This document shows positions 34,084-46,700 of a stretch of DNA of 64,000 nucleotides, in pieces. This stretch comes from Coffea arabica (lineage: Eukaryota; Streptophyta; Magnoliopsida; Gentianales; Rubiaceae). The translations under genes were made by a program, and so were the position numbers. How positions within the stretch are numbered: position 1 is the first letter of the stretch; every line of letters begins with the position of its first letter. The notes below the pieces were generated by a model. It was not told where the DNA came from and searched no databases. It saw only the letters and a program-made list of their open reading frames with translations. The DNA is taken from the NCBI RefSeq assembly GCF_036785885.1, contig NC_092323.1, forward strand, positions 12,160,501 through 12,224,500, in the 5' to 3' direction.

Positions 34084-37000
34084 TCAATAGGACTGGTGAG
34101 GCCAGAGGAAAAACTCAGCCGATGATGGGAGTAGAGGCACTGGAGTGATCATGGAGATAGGGCCAGTAGTATCAGGAGTACCAGCAGTATTATTGGAGCT
34201 GATTTGGTGGAATAGATTGTGATGATAATAAGGTGGTGGGGTGTTATCAAATGGCACTCCGCAAGGAACTGAAGAAATTGGCTGAAATGCAGCAAAGTTG
34301 ATAGTGTTGCTGCCGTTGCTGCTGCATTGAGTCTGCTGATCATTGCTGATGGATGGTTTCTGTTCAGATTCCAGAGAGAGTTTCAAGCGCTTTGCCGCAC
34401 CACCAATGGGAAGAGCACTCTTCATGATTGCTTCAACGTCATATCGGTTCATCTCAAAGTTAGTCACTGCATTCATCCCCCTAAACTTGATTGCTGCTAT
34501 GTCATATGCCTCTGCAGCTTCCTCCTCAGTAGCTGCCACCCAAAAAAATAAAGTTAATATTTGGCGACAAAGTCGATAATAATAATGTTACCAAGTAGTA
34601 TAATGAAGTAACAAAGTGAAACAGCAAGACAAGAACCTTACTTAGTCATTTGAAAAAAACAAAATGTTAAGCCTAATATACTTACCAAATGTCCCAAGAT
34701 ACAAATCTTTGTTCCCTGCAACGCGACCTATCCTAGCTTGCCAGCGACCCTGTTGATGATGCCTGGAGAAGAAGAAAAAAATACAGATGAATACACAAAT
34801 CAATCAGCGCTAAAGGTAACAGTTTAATTCCACTAATAGCAATTGAATCATTTCAGCCGCGGTTGATTACTATTGCTAACTATGAAGAGAAAATACGATA
34901 CCAAAACAATCAAGACAGTTATAGTTGTTGCTAAACAGGCTTCTAACCTTGTTACGCCCCGGTATATGGATGCTCCGCGGGAGAAACCACTACTTTTTCT
35001 GAAATTATATCAGAAATTTGTATGAGAATTCTACAATTACATAGAATAATAAGTATCCCAAACTTCAAAGCCGATTGTAAGGCAAAAAGGGATTAATTAG
35101 GCAAATACCTTCTCAGTGAGGCAATGAACTCTTGTTTGGTGACATGCTTCATTTCCTCGAGTTCTTTGCTATAGTTGGAAACCTGTTTGAAATATACAGT
35201 CCAGTTTAAAAATTAGTTCAGTTGAAGAGTAATTCATGCATGCAACTACAGGGTAAACGGGATTATTAGATATTTGGAAAAGGCAAAAAGGCATGGTATA
35301 TACAGGGAAATTGGTGGTGGCAGTGGGACCCCAGTATTTTAGGGCTGCTAAGTCATAAGCTCTTGCTGCCTTTTCTTCCTTGTCATATCCACCTGCATAT
35401 TTTGGTAGATTCTCCATAAACAATTCAAAAAGACGCAAACTTTGAAACATGGGTCTCAAAGAAAAATGGTTGTAAGCTGGGAAAATCACTTACCCAAGTA
35501 AACTGCAGGGGAAAAAAAAATTCCACATTTTCAGGCACAGCCAGGAATCAAAAGGCCATTCCATGCCAAAAAAAAGATAAAAACATCAGCACTACAGACA
35601 GAAGATGGTCAAAATATCTCAGCCATAAAAAATATATATATAGATTACTCGTAGAAAAAGGAAAAGCAGATAAAGAAACTCAGTTGCATGCGCATTGAAG
35701 CCTTTATTATCCCAAGTCTGTACCGAAAGAGCAAGATCAGTACTAGTACAATTTACGTCCTATATATATTCCCCCCAAAAAAGTCACTATGACATGTCCC
35801 AATTCCGCACCACTTCGATCAGTCCTCTTCTTTCTCAAAAGTCACTACCAAAATTTTAAACCATTAAAGCTCTTCTCAAATCCTGTTCCGTAATGTGAAT
35901 TCAATTATTACTACAATTGTCTGTAAACCAGAATCAAACCCGTTTAGTCACAATTCATGCTTACTCACGAATAATAAAGCTTTTTTATTAGCAGTCAAAA
36001 AAAAAACACCAAGAAAGAGTACGAACAAACACCAAGAAAGAGCCAAAATCTCAGTAATATATGAAGGAGCAGATATCAATTATGCCTTCAAGTTCGAACC
36101 CTTTTCAGCAAATGTATGCTAATTAATTAAACCCACTGGAAAAACTGATATTAAAATAATCAAGGGGTGGTGTGAATCCGGGAAAAATGGTGGGCAGTGC
36201 ATTCAACTTTCATGTGGGCTAGTATGGGGGATAGAACTTAGAAGGGCAAGGGCAATAGGAACAGGAAGGATGACAAGACTTGGTCAAACCAATTGAGAGT
36301 CACTGGCCCAGAGAAAGAGAGCCGGGGGGGGGGGGGGGGAGGGGGAAGAAAAGCAAAAGCTAACTATAAAGCAAACTGATAGAATTCAGAGGCTCAGATA
36401 ATAGTGTTCAGACTAGCTGAGGTATGTAGACAACCTGGGGTGTGGTCAGATAGATTAGATAGAGAAGACCATAACAAAGAATTTTATGCACAAGAGATTG
36501 AATAAACCGGACAAAATTTTGAATCAAATAACCACCGGTGGAAGAAAGAATTGCAAGCTGTCCTGTACAGGAGAAGATCAGAACAAAACAAATCCTTGCC
36601 CATATGAACAAAATGGCGGCCCATCTGATCATATCAATGAACGAAAAAAGAAAAAGAAAATACTACAGCAGCAGCAGCGGTACTAGACACTAGTAGTAGT
36701 ATTAGACTATTTACTTCTCCTTCATAGTCCACCATGCCAAGTACAAGTTTGTACAATTCATATGCCATCACTCACTCAATCAATCATCATAAAAGTTCTG
36801 AATGGAAAGAAAGCAAGAGAAATGTACTCCTATTGCTCTCCCTCCACACCTGAGTCCTGACCCCTCAGTTAATGTGATTTTCACTTGCATGCAACCTTCT
36901 TATCAGTCATTTATTCATTCCCCAGAGCCTTATGCATTCGAATCACAAAAATGAAAAATATTCCTATGGCCTTGTCCTTGCAAAAAAATTAAAAAGAAAA

Positions 37001-38549
37001 AAAAATCCTGGCATTACCTTGACGCCCTTTTCTGGCTTGGCCCTCCCTCCTACAGCTGTTATCCCAGAGATGCGCTTCGTATCTTCCTGTCCATCTGTGT
37101 CTGGTATCATCGAAACCAAAATTAGCCCATTTTCACAGCCTCAAAGATAATCAAATCCCGTTTATCATTTTCCCCCCCTTTTTTTAACAAAAGAACACTT
37201 TAATTAAATACGCTTTTCACTTTGCTCAAAACCCAAAAAAAAAAATCCATAAGACAGTGACCGAACTATAGAAAAGCCTGAAAAGAAATTCATAAAACTG
37301 AAAACCCAGTTGGGATTAGTCATTTTCACTGGTGATTAGACCCAAAAAAATTTAAAATATGATATTTTGAGGGAAAAGAAAAGAATATAGTATTACCTAG
37401 TAACGCCTCTATAGATTGAAGTCCTTTGACCGAAAGTATCAGTAATTTTCTTACAACTCTGGGAATCAACAGCGACAATGGCTTTCTGATCAGGAGGGTT
37501 CTGGGCATTCACACCCAAAGACAGAGCTCCGGTGGGGCACTGGGGATAGGCCAACTCGGTGCCCGACTCAATAGACTGGCCGGTGAACTCAGCACACATG
37601 ACTTGGGTTCTCGCCACAGAGGCCGAGTCATCAACCTCTGAGCCCGAGTTAGTCGAAAAGGCCTGAAACCCAGTTATGTTTTTGAGATCTTGATGGTGAT
37701 GATCGTTGAAGTAAGCTGCTGCTGCAGCAGAAGCCGAGATATGAGTCAAGGACGAGTCTTGAGTCTCAGTTGAGTCACCACCTAGAAAATCTTCTAGCTT
37801 TGGTGGTGCCTGATTTTGGTCTAGAAAGGTGGTATAAACATTCATGTTGCTTTGTTCTGTGACTTCTTCAGGCTTTGCGTTTTGCCACCCTGCAAAAAAA
37901 TTGTCACACCAAAAATAGTATAGTGAATATATGCTGCTAAAGATAATACAGTACAACTTGATCCGAGCTGTTAATAAGCTGAAATACGTGAAAGGGGTGT
38001 TTTTGGTGTAAGGCAAAAAATTTGTTCGGTCAGAAAAAATGGGGCAGAAAAAGTTTCAACAAAATCAACTCATGACTCATGAGAGGTTGTACAAATAAGG
38101 TACCATTTGGATTTAAAGAAGAGGTATGGAGATTTTTTGAAAAAAAAAAAAAAAAATTCTCCAGTAACGGAAAAAGTATGACGCAATTGCATAATCTTGT
38201 CTTTTAGCAATATTTTCTTCTATGGTTGTCTCAGCAACCAAACAGAAGATTGAGCTGTTGACGATGCACACTTAGGTCAGATTTTGAGATTAAATTTCTT
38301 TCTTTTTCCTTTTCAGGGCAACAAAAAAAGGGTTTTGAAGTCTGAACAAAGAAAATGAGGTAATGTGTAGTTTGTAGTTTTTGTACCATTGGTGTAGAAG
38401 TGATCGGAGTAGTAGTAATGTTGCTGAGAATCAGCATCAAAAGGAGCGAGTTTCATGGTGGACTGAAGCATCTGAGGTTGAGAAGCAGAAGAGCTCAGCA
38501 TTTCCATTGAGGAGAGTGAAAATGATAGCCAGTTATTTTCTGGTGCCAT
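34084..38549 (-). CDS. AIL6: AINTEGUMENTA-like AP2 transcription factor (AIL6/PLT3-type)
   Basis: I model nine coding exons: 38549-38387, 37889-37397, 37100-37018, 35502-35494, 35392-35304, 35182-35109, 34998-34948, 34762-34686 and 34532-34084. They give 495 residues in frame. The protein is a nuclear factor that binds DNA through two AP2 domains and controls organ initiation, meristem and stem-cell programmes. It starts [18 protein letters not shown] and keeps the euANT motifs [15 protein letters not shown] and TFGQRTS. AP2-R1 (from TSIYRGVTR to TATTNFP) contains [20 protein letters not shown]; the linker is [14 protein letters not shown]2-R2 contains [17 protein letters not shown] and [20 protein letters not shown]. 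The C terminus is [11 protein letters not shown]. The 9-nt exon (Val-Tyr-Leu-Gly region) is characteristic of the family. The sequence fits AIL6/PLT3 best, with AIL7/PLT7 the alternative. No miR172 site is seen, as expected for the ANT lineage. Confidence 0.93.
36325..36350 (+). repeat. G-run in AIL6-like intron 3
   Basis: A run of about 16 G followed by AGGGGG lies in the 1.5-kb intron between exon 3 and the 9-nt exon. It can form a quadruplex on the plus strand (template-side of the gene), and its length is likely polymorphic or a sequencing problem. Confidence 0.7.
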
Positions 38550-39160
38550 TTTATATATATTCCTCCCCTTGCCTTCTCGTGCCTCAAAGTTGGTTTTTTT
38601 CAAATCTTCAACTAGTATGTGCTACTCACAACTCGCTACCAGAAAAACTCGAAAAAGAAACTTGCACAAATTGAAGTTTATTAGCCATTTGATGATAAAG
38701 ACCCCATATCATGGACCAAAGCAGAATGTGATGAGAAAAGCAAATCTATATGCTCGTTAAAGAATGTAGTTTTGGAGTGTAAGTTGCTTCGAGGACTAAA
38801 AGAGGTCTTAAAACACTAAAAAAAAGTAGCACATGCAAAGTGAAGAAGAAGAAGGAGAAGAAGAAGAGGTAGATGGAGCTAGAGAGACCACACAAGTTGA
38901 AGCAGTAGTAGAAGTATATATATTAAAAGGATTGAAGGGGTTGTTTAGTTTCTTGTTTGCAGATGAAAGCTTCTTCTTTTTTTTTTCCGTTTTTTGGGAG
39001 TGTTTGAAGGAGAAAATGGGAGCTAGCTGGGGAAAGAGAGGAGAAGAGAAGAAGGTTGAAATGAGCAGGTGGAAGAATATAATGGGAGCAAAGAGCGGCT
39101 TCATCTGCCATCCGGCGGAAACTTAGAGGGATACTTTGAGGGGGCTTTTTAATTCTTTTA
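38550..39160 (-). promoter_or_regulatory. 5' leader and proximal promoter of the AIL6-like gene
   Basis: Upstream of the ATG on the minus strand lie a TATATAT stretch at about 38552-38560, very near the start codon, and CT-rich sequence (GAAGAAGAAGGAG on the plus strand, 38840-38870). A second TATATATA lies at 38914-38922. I cannot decide the transcription start. Confidence 0.35.
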
Positions 39161-40712
39161 AGATTTTTTTTTGTTTTGAAATTTTGTCTGGTTTTGTATG
39201 GAGAAGAAAAGTGGGGGAGGAGAAAGATTAGTAAGTAGTAGATTACAACTATTTGATTTTAGTATTTTTTTGGGGGGTGAATATAAAAATCTAAAATTTA
39301 CTTGGGGGTTTAAAAAAATATTAGTAAAAATAAGTGAGCAGTGACTTTTGGCTCTGCGGAGAAGAAATTTTGTCTGCGAACAAGGTCGCGAAAGATCCGG
39401 GCTGGCGGACAATTTCATTTCGTTTTTTCTTTCCTCTTCTTTATTTATTTTGGACACTTCTTTCTTTCTTTCTTTTTCTTTTAACTTAAAAAAATGTAAG
39501 AAGAAAACCTTTTCAATTCTTTTTTCCTTTGTTTAATTTTACCTTGTCAGGAAGGAAAGAAAATTTTCTCTCCTGTTTTCTTTTTTTTTTTTGTCCTCTT
39601 TTTTTGACTCTGCAGGATGGCCCTAATTCTCACACTTGTCTTCCATGCCGTGGAATCTGTGTGTGTTTCGATATGAGTATGCATTCTACACTTTGTCAGT
39701 GCTGATTTTACCGTTTACGTTTTATTTGTTTATTATTCTTTGACAAGTCTTGAAGACACCGTTTTCTTTTTCTAATTTTCAAATCGACATTTCAGAGCTT
39801 GTTGGAATTGCTATTTTATAAAAAATATATATATTTTCTAACAATTTGATACATGTAAAATAAAAATGTACTCGTAAAAAATGTAAAAATTTTTTGAAAA
39901 AAAAATGACAATCCGAGTAAGAGTTTATGTATATAGTACTAATTTATAATTTTATTTAGCGGGCATAAAACAAGTCCTCCTCCCAATATTAGATTTAAAA
40001 AAAAAACATATGCCTTAAAAATTGCTTCTCTTAATTTTATTACTTTGTTTATAGCAGCAAAAATAATGCAAAGATGATAAAAATGAATCTTCGTACATAT
40101 GGGTATTTTCTAACTCAAAATTTAGAAAGACATAAACTGGAGTTAGGGGCATTTCCTTTTTTTACTTATTCGTATTTCTTTATACATTCAAAACAATAAT
40201 ATGCTACAAATGTTTCTTTTATTACACAATAATAACTGCTCAAAGAATAATTTTGACAGAAATACAATTGCGCCAAACAAAACAGGTATCAAGAATGCAT
40301 TTCTCTCTAGTTGATGACGGTCAAAGCCACGAAAGTTTTAGCTAGTCCCTTAGACAACGACCTTTGCTGTTTGGTTTCTCCAAAAAAAAAATCTCAAATC
40401 ACACCAACTCACACAAATCAAAATAGAATAGTATAGTAATTTGGGATGAATTGAAAACTTTAATGTGTAAATTGTCAAAAATAAAATTTGAGAGAGGATG
40501 AAATGATATTTCATAAACTTAGAATGTGTAGTATCTAAAATAAAAAATTTAGCATACAAAACTGAGAATCGTTCGATGATAGATCGTTATTTAATTTTGT
40601 TTTAGTGAAAGAATATTTTTCTTTCGAAATTCTTTTCTTTTGTTACTTTTCAATATTCAAAATCCAAATAAAACACCTAAAACAAAAGAAATTTTCTTCA
40701 CCGTGATTTAGT

Positions 40713-40922
40713 GGATGCTTCATTGAGGATGAACAAATCACGCGAAATATTGGAGGGGCTTCAAAAAATTTTAAACTTTCTCGTGTACCACGTTTTTTAA
40801 CCAGACAAGGAAAAATTATATATGATCCCCGTTTATTTGGATGCTTCGTTGAAGGTGAACAAATCATGCCCAGGGCAGGACAGGCTGTGAAAACTTTTCA
40901 ACTTTCTCAAGTACCACAATTT
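40713..40922 (+). repeat. Two-copy tandem duplication, 126-bp period
   Basis: GGATGCTTC(A/G)TTGA followed by GATGAACAAATCA or GGTGAACAAATCA, and then AACTTTCTC(G/A)(T/A)GTACCAC, occur at 40713-40797 and 40839-40922. They are about 80% similar by eye with a spacer. The copies are non-coding and moderately old. Confidence 0.75.
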
Positions 40923-41511
40923 TTGTTGATAAAACGTCGTAATTTCATTAAAATCTGTATTAATATCAGAAGTTACATTCTTAAATAACAGATTTGAAAA
41001 ATAAATACTAATACATATTTGCAGAACAGATAAAAATTACACTGTAAAACTTTAAAAATTATCATTTAAGACTGAACATATATTTTTTTTTCTGCAGTTA
41101 GTCCTCTTTTTGTCATTTCAAAATAGAATTGCATGCTTGCAAACTGCATTTGTACGAATTGAATATCTATTTGCTAATAATAGACAATACTTATCCCTTC
41201 GAGTGTGCTAAACTGCAGATTATCATCTTCTGATGACTCGTATGTCCAGAAATGGTGCAACATACTTTAATGCTAATGGGATTCCACTGTATTTGCTTCC
41301 TTGCTAAAAGGAAAAAAAAAAAAAAAGAGTGGTAAATTTAGGAATCAGCACCTTTTTACTAAAAAAATAAAATAAAAAACTCAATAATGGCTCTAGAAAG
41401 AAAAGCAATTCTAGGTGCGAAAAATGGAGAGCCAGGGGAGAACAGAAGCCCCAAAAAACAGGAAACAGTAAACCAGATACTCAGGAAATGTTCCATTTAT
41501 CGCAAAATTGA

Positions 41512-41810
41512 GGGAGCTCCAGGTTTTTTTTTCAATAGCCTGAATCAGACTTTTGTTGTTTTATAAACCTAATCCCAGAATTAACCTCAAAAGCCGGCAA
41601 CTCTTGAGGCAATCCCAGGGACTTATATCCCAACCCAAACCCAACCCCAACCCCGATGTGGGACAAATGTACCTATAGGGGGGACCTGCTGCTAAGTGGG
41701 ATACTACCACCCAATACCCTTTCAACCCTGAGGCAATTTGTCTTTTTTCAACAGCCTGAATCAGACTTTTGTTGTTTTATAAACCTAATCCCAGGGAGCT
41801 CCAGGTTTTA
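41512..41810 (+). repeat. Permuted direct duplication
   Basis: A 46-bp block starting TCAATAGCCTGAATCAGACT occurs at 41532-41577 and, with one change, at 41748-41793. The short block GGGAGCTCCAGGTTTT precedes the first copy (41512) but follows the second (41793). This suggests three original tandem units with the middle replaced, or a circular-permutation type of duplication. Between them lies a C-rich segment with (CCCAAC)n character. Confidence 0.8.
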
Positions 41811-42239
41811 AGGGGGGGAAATGATGGCAAATTATAACTAGAACTAGAATCCCTATTCCTTCCGCTCAGCCCTCTCCCTGCAAATACATCTGTATGCTTT
41901 CCATGAATGCCACATCGAGACCGGTAACACCTACTCCGCTACGCTACGCAGCCTGTACTCTTACTCTACGTAACGTAGAGCCGTAGACCAGCCTTGGAAA
42001 AGTTCCTCTTTCTATTAAATTCACGTTATACTTTTCAAATCAAATCCATACGTACTATTGTGGTAGTACTACGTCGTACGTGTTGCGGATTATGGGAGTG
42101 GATATTTGGACTTTGGGAAGAGAGGATCTACAATCACCTAATAAGAGGTTCGTTGGATCATGAAAAAAGCTTGGCTGAAATTGTAAATAGTGGAGGGGAG
42201 GACTTTACAATAACTGAAGTGCGAATGATTTTCTTGTCT

Positions 42240-42960
42240 CTAGTTTAAAATTATGTAAAATATAAATTTATATTTATTTTAAACTCAATTCAGTTCGATT
42301 GAAATCAAATTGAGTTCGATTAGGATTGATTTGATCGAGTTCAACTAGCTCGAAACTTGAATTCAAGTATTGTATTACTCAGATTCGATTCGACTCAATT
42401 ACACTCTTAATTGCAATTTACGAAGCATAGATGATTTGAGCATCTTAGGTTAGTTCTAGTGTATTTTATAATGTGCACTGTATGTTGGTATAATAGAGTT
42501 GAATAAAAAGTATTTTGGTGTATTTTGAAATTAGTTGTATAAAAAGTACAATGAAATGAGTATATCCCAAACATATAGAAGTATAATCAATAAGAATTTA
42601 AGGTGTTTGATCCAATATGCATTGTCAACTTTCTTTTGTTTAGGGTGTAAACGAGTCGGATTGAGTTTGAAATTGAGACTAATACTCAAGCTCAACTCCA
42701 GCTAAAATTCTTTCGTACGAGTTTGTTGAGAGCTCTCAAACTTTGACTTCTAACTCAATTCAGTTTTAGTTTATTCAAGTTTGATTGAACGTAGCTAAGT
42801 CGAACATGAGTGATGTAATTCAATATTTTTAAAACAATGGTAGATAAAATAAATATTTCATAATAACAAATATGCAAAAAAAAATAAAAAATAACATGTA
42901 TACATACAAATAATTAAATTAATCTCACCGAGCCCTTAAATTATTCAAACCGCTCAAACT
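42240..42960. mobile_element. Remnants of hAT-like elements
   Basis: At 42285-42412 a stretch rich in CAATTCAGTTCGAT/GAGTTCGA ends in CTCAATTACACTCTTA. At 42643 another begins TAGGGTGTAAACGAGTCGGA, an end of the same type in opposite orientation, followed by AACTCAAGCT-rich sequence. A similar stretch lies at 45735-45930. These look like decayed non-autonomous TIR elements; borders on the inner sides are not clear. Confidence 0.4.
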
Positions 42961-43604
42961 TAGATGATTGAATTCAATAAATGCAAAAATTCATGGCTCA
43001 GAGTATGGATTGAGCAATCTCGTGAATAGCTTTGTTTGCACTTGCAGTACACCGACTCGGAGGCGGTGGGAGTTTATAACGTTTGGTCACTTGATCAAAA
43101 TCAAAACATCATCGGAGTTTTGTAATCGGAGAGAGGCTGAGAGCAGAGAATGAAAAGTTTTGGACGCAAAGAGGACGGATGCATGTAGGGCTCAACACGT
43201 AAGCAAGTTTGATTTGTTGAAACGGCGGTGTAATCAGCTACGCGTACTCTACCACTGGTCTAGCGTCCAGGTGTGGAACCAGGAAAAGTAGTTTTGGATC
43301 TTTGGCACCGCAGTTTCTTTCTCTCTTTCTTTCTTTGTTTTTTCTCTTTTAATTAATTCTGTTTGCTTTGTTTGTTTGTTTTCGCTTCTTACTCAGCGGC
43401 AGTATTAGATAGCCTACGGTGGGATATTGATGGACAGACACAGGACATAGGGCCCACGTGACATCGCGCGCGACGTGGCCTCTCGGGTGTTTCATTGAAA
43501 GGGACACTTTGTTTGACCTTGACTCTACAAAACAAACTACTCTTGCCATTTGAGTATCTAATATATGTTTTTTTGTCAAAAAAAAAAAAAAAAGTTATCA
43601 AATG

Positions 43605-43770
43605 ATTGTATTTGGACAGGAGATTATTTGAAATATTTGATGTACTATTATTTTTGTGATCTAATGTATTGAGATAAAATGATGATTGAAAAAAAATGAT
43701 TAAAATACGTGTTTGTGATACTAGTAAATAATATTTTTTTTTACAAATAACATGATGTCCAACTACGCTT
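43605..43770. mobile_element. MITE-like element, GTTTGGATTG-type family, copy C
   Basis: It starts GTATTTGGACAGGAGATTAT and ends ACATGATGTCCAACTACG, which gives short inverted ends (TTGGACA / TTGGACATCA). The interior carries GATTATTTGAAATATTT and GATAAAATGATGATTG, as in the copies near 47.5, 59.7 and 61.5 kb. It is degenerate. Confidence 0.45.
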
Positions 43771-46700
43771 ATTTGGATGGATCATTATTTGACCAAAAAA
43801 AATTACTAAATCATAAAACGCATTTGTTAATTTTTAATTAATTTTTTATCACATCACCGTAGTTTTATATTATCAAAACTAATTTTTTGTGAATCAGAAT
43901 CGATTACTTAACATGTCTAGGAGTCGGTCCAAAATCAATAAAAGAGTTTCATGTGAATATACAAAGAATTCAAGTCCCACCTAAATAATAAATAGAAGCA
44001 AGTGGGATTCTATTGGCATACCAAATGAAGTTTTTGTATATCCGCGCGAAATTCTCTTTTTAATCCTAAATTAACTACTAAACATGTCAAATAGTTAATC
44101 ATCAAGAACTTAAAATTAATTGAAGGATGCACAAATTGTTAGGACATCAAAGATTATTTAGTGAATAAATTTAGAGTTGAAGGGGTTCTTTTTTCTTTTT
44201 ACTTCCCTCATTTCGAGCAAAGATTCAATAAAAGGACTTCCAAGGAGGGGGTCTACCAAATGATTAAAGTATTATTTCTAAGTTTGAATTTTAATGATAA
44301 GAAAATCTTCATATGCCACTAGTCATGTTTAAAGATCTTGAGCTCCCACCACTCTCAGCCAAGCTAAACTAGAGTTCTTTAATTTGGAATATGCCGGCTA
44401 TTGAACTGTTGTTGTAACTATTGCATATTATTTATTAAGAAAGAATAATCGAAGTCTACGGATCAAGAGAAATCTCAGTACTATATTGAGATGCGGGTGC
44501 AACTGACCAAATCTTTTTTGTTCTTTGTAATTCGACTTTGAAATAACAAAGCTATGTGCAAGATATAATGAACTTAAAAGCCAAACATTTGATAGCCGAA
44601 TTGTATAATCTTGAACTGATGATGCCAGTTAAATAATTCACCACCACCAAAAGTCATCATTTTCATATCAGTCAATTTGTTATCCTCCCTCTCTACAACC
44701 AGAAACCACATATGATATAACATCCCAACCAAGAACTCTCCTTTCTTCCTGCAACTAATCAACTTTTGTCCAGGCCATTGGAGGGGGGGATGCACGTAAC
44801 TTGAAATCTGCTGCTGCCGCTCGCAGAAGAGATGTTTATTAGCTCAACAGGTGAGGGGGGGTGGGGGGGGGACCTAATTTGCAGGAGAAGGGATCACAGA
44901 TCACCTGATTCAAAGAAGCCAAAGAGAGACTTGTTAATTAATTGAATTCAAGAAACAAATATTAATCGGGATCCATGTAAATATGGTCAGTATTCGTGCT
45001 CTTTACCCCCCCTCGGGTTTGAGGATCCAGCCGACCCTGCCGGACCAACTTGCACCTTTTGCGTTCATATGGTTTCCAACCCCAAGTTTTAGTTTCCAAG
45101 CTTTGCTGGCCATGGACTATATAGTAATAATCTGCCTAGCCAGCTGACTCGTTACCTTTCATCCCTGCTTAAACGCCATGTGACATCACACGTGCTGGTC
45201 TAAAACTAGTGAGGGTTTGGATCAAAGACAAGCAAGTTGCCCAAAAAGTGAAACAAAAAAAAAAAAAAAACTTGAAAGTATATCTATAAATTATATATAA
45301 TTCATAGTTTCTTCGTACTGTTATAAGTACTGCATAAGCAAAAGGTTGTGAATGTATATACGCTTTCTTGGCACCGGTAAGGTTCCTTGCATGCATGCAT
45401 GCTTTCTTCCTTTAATTTGATGATGATGGAAGTAGCGAGCATCATTTATGAATTAGGTGGTTGGTTTGTTACGTGGTATGGTAGAGTTTCCTATCGTAGT
45501 TTATAATTTTATCGACGGACTCTTGAGTAGCTAGTGGCGCGATATTAAAATGGTATTGGCCATGATTTGGTATGGAGTTCCAAGAACGTAGTATTAAAAA
45601 TTGAACTTGATCTCGAAATCTTTTTTGGACTTCATTTTATAGACTAATGGAATCGAGCATGAATCGTGTCTAGTTTTCAGTTAATGGCCTGCAGTTCTCC
45701 ATTATGAATGGCATTTTGTACTCTTATAGTTTTCAGAATTGGTTTGAATTTGACACGCATAAAGTCGAGAGTTTCTATGTAAATATTTGTAATTATTTGA
45801 GTCGAGTCCGCAAGAGCTCGTTTCAATTAAACTCAATAGACATAATCAAATTAAATTTGAATACAATCTCAATTCGTTAAAACAAACAAATAAATTTCAA
45901 CTCTGAAGCCTCTGAGTCGAATACGAACTCATAATTTCTCATAAAATCACAAAATAAATAAAAATCCATAGTTAGGCTACTTCTTGTTCGCATCAATATA
46001 TACCTCTTCCTCTATGAACTCCCTATATATGAAAACAAATTGTGATACATGGTGGTATAAAATTAAAAAGGTCTTGCATAAGCGAACTAGTTCTTGTGTA
46101 GCTCAACACTACCAAATCACGCATGTGCCATTCTATCTATGTTCATCAAAACAAAACATTCAACAAAAGATAATGAACAAAGAATTTACAAACCAGATAG
46201 AAGAGATTCGTCCAAGTTTTCTAAGCACTAAATGAGATAAAAGTCCAACAGACTCTCACCTACACAGATATGCATGCTCAGAGCAAAGCAAACTCTGATT
46301 TGAGAGATCATGGAAGAAAACCAAGCATAATCGAATCTTTGATTTTGGATAAAACCCCATTTGGACTAATGTCTGAATGAAATCTATCTAGCTGTAATCC
46401 GGAACCAAAAAAAAAAAAAATCAAGCATTTAAAAAAAGGAAAACGAGTGGATTTAATCCCATGTGGAGGAAATGTACCACCTTAATTAGAAAAAATATCA
46501 TAAACTCTAGTAACATGCAAAGCACGAAACCTTATCAATTTCATCTGCTAGGGGGTCAAATTAAAAACTATAACAACAAGAATTTGATGTGCGGTGTGGA
46601 TTTGATGATCTTGATCAAGTGGATCCTCCTTCTCCTCCTCCTCCTCCTCCTCATCATCATCATCGTCGTTCTTATCCTAAGGTTCTTAGGTCTAATCTAG

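Larger units (their letters stand above)
39161..41993. other. AT-rich intergenic stretch, no gene recognised
   Basis: This is low-complexity T- and A-rich sequence with two local duplications (40713-40922 and 41512-41810), listed separately. No coding pattern was found on either strand. Confidence 0.5.

Noticed and set aside
35169-35489. A 106-codon minus-strand frame through AP2-R1
   Set aside because: It is intron read-through around a true AIL6-like exon, not a separate gene.
38808-39126. Open frames on both strands upstream of the AIL6-like gene
   Set aside because: They overlap each other in GA/CT-rich leader sequence and have no recognisable protein pattern.
41994-42248. An 84-codon plus-strand frame (MEKFLFLLNSRY...)
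   Set aside because: It has no recognisable domain and runs into AT-rich element remnants.
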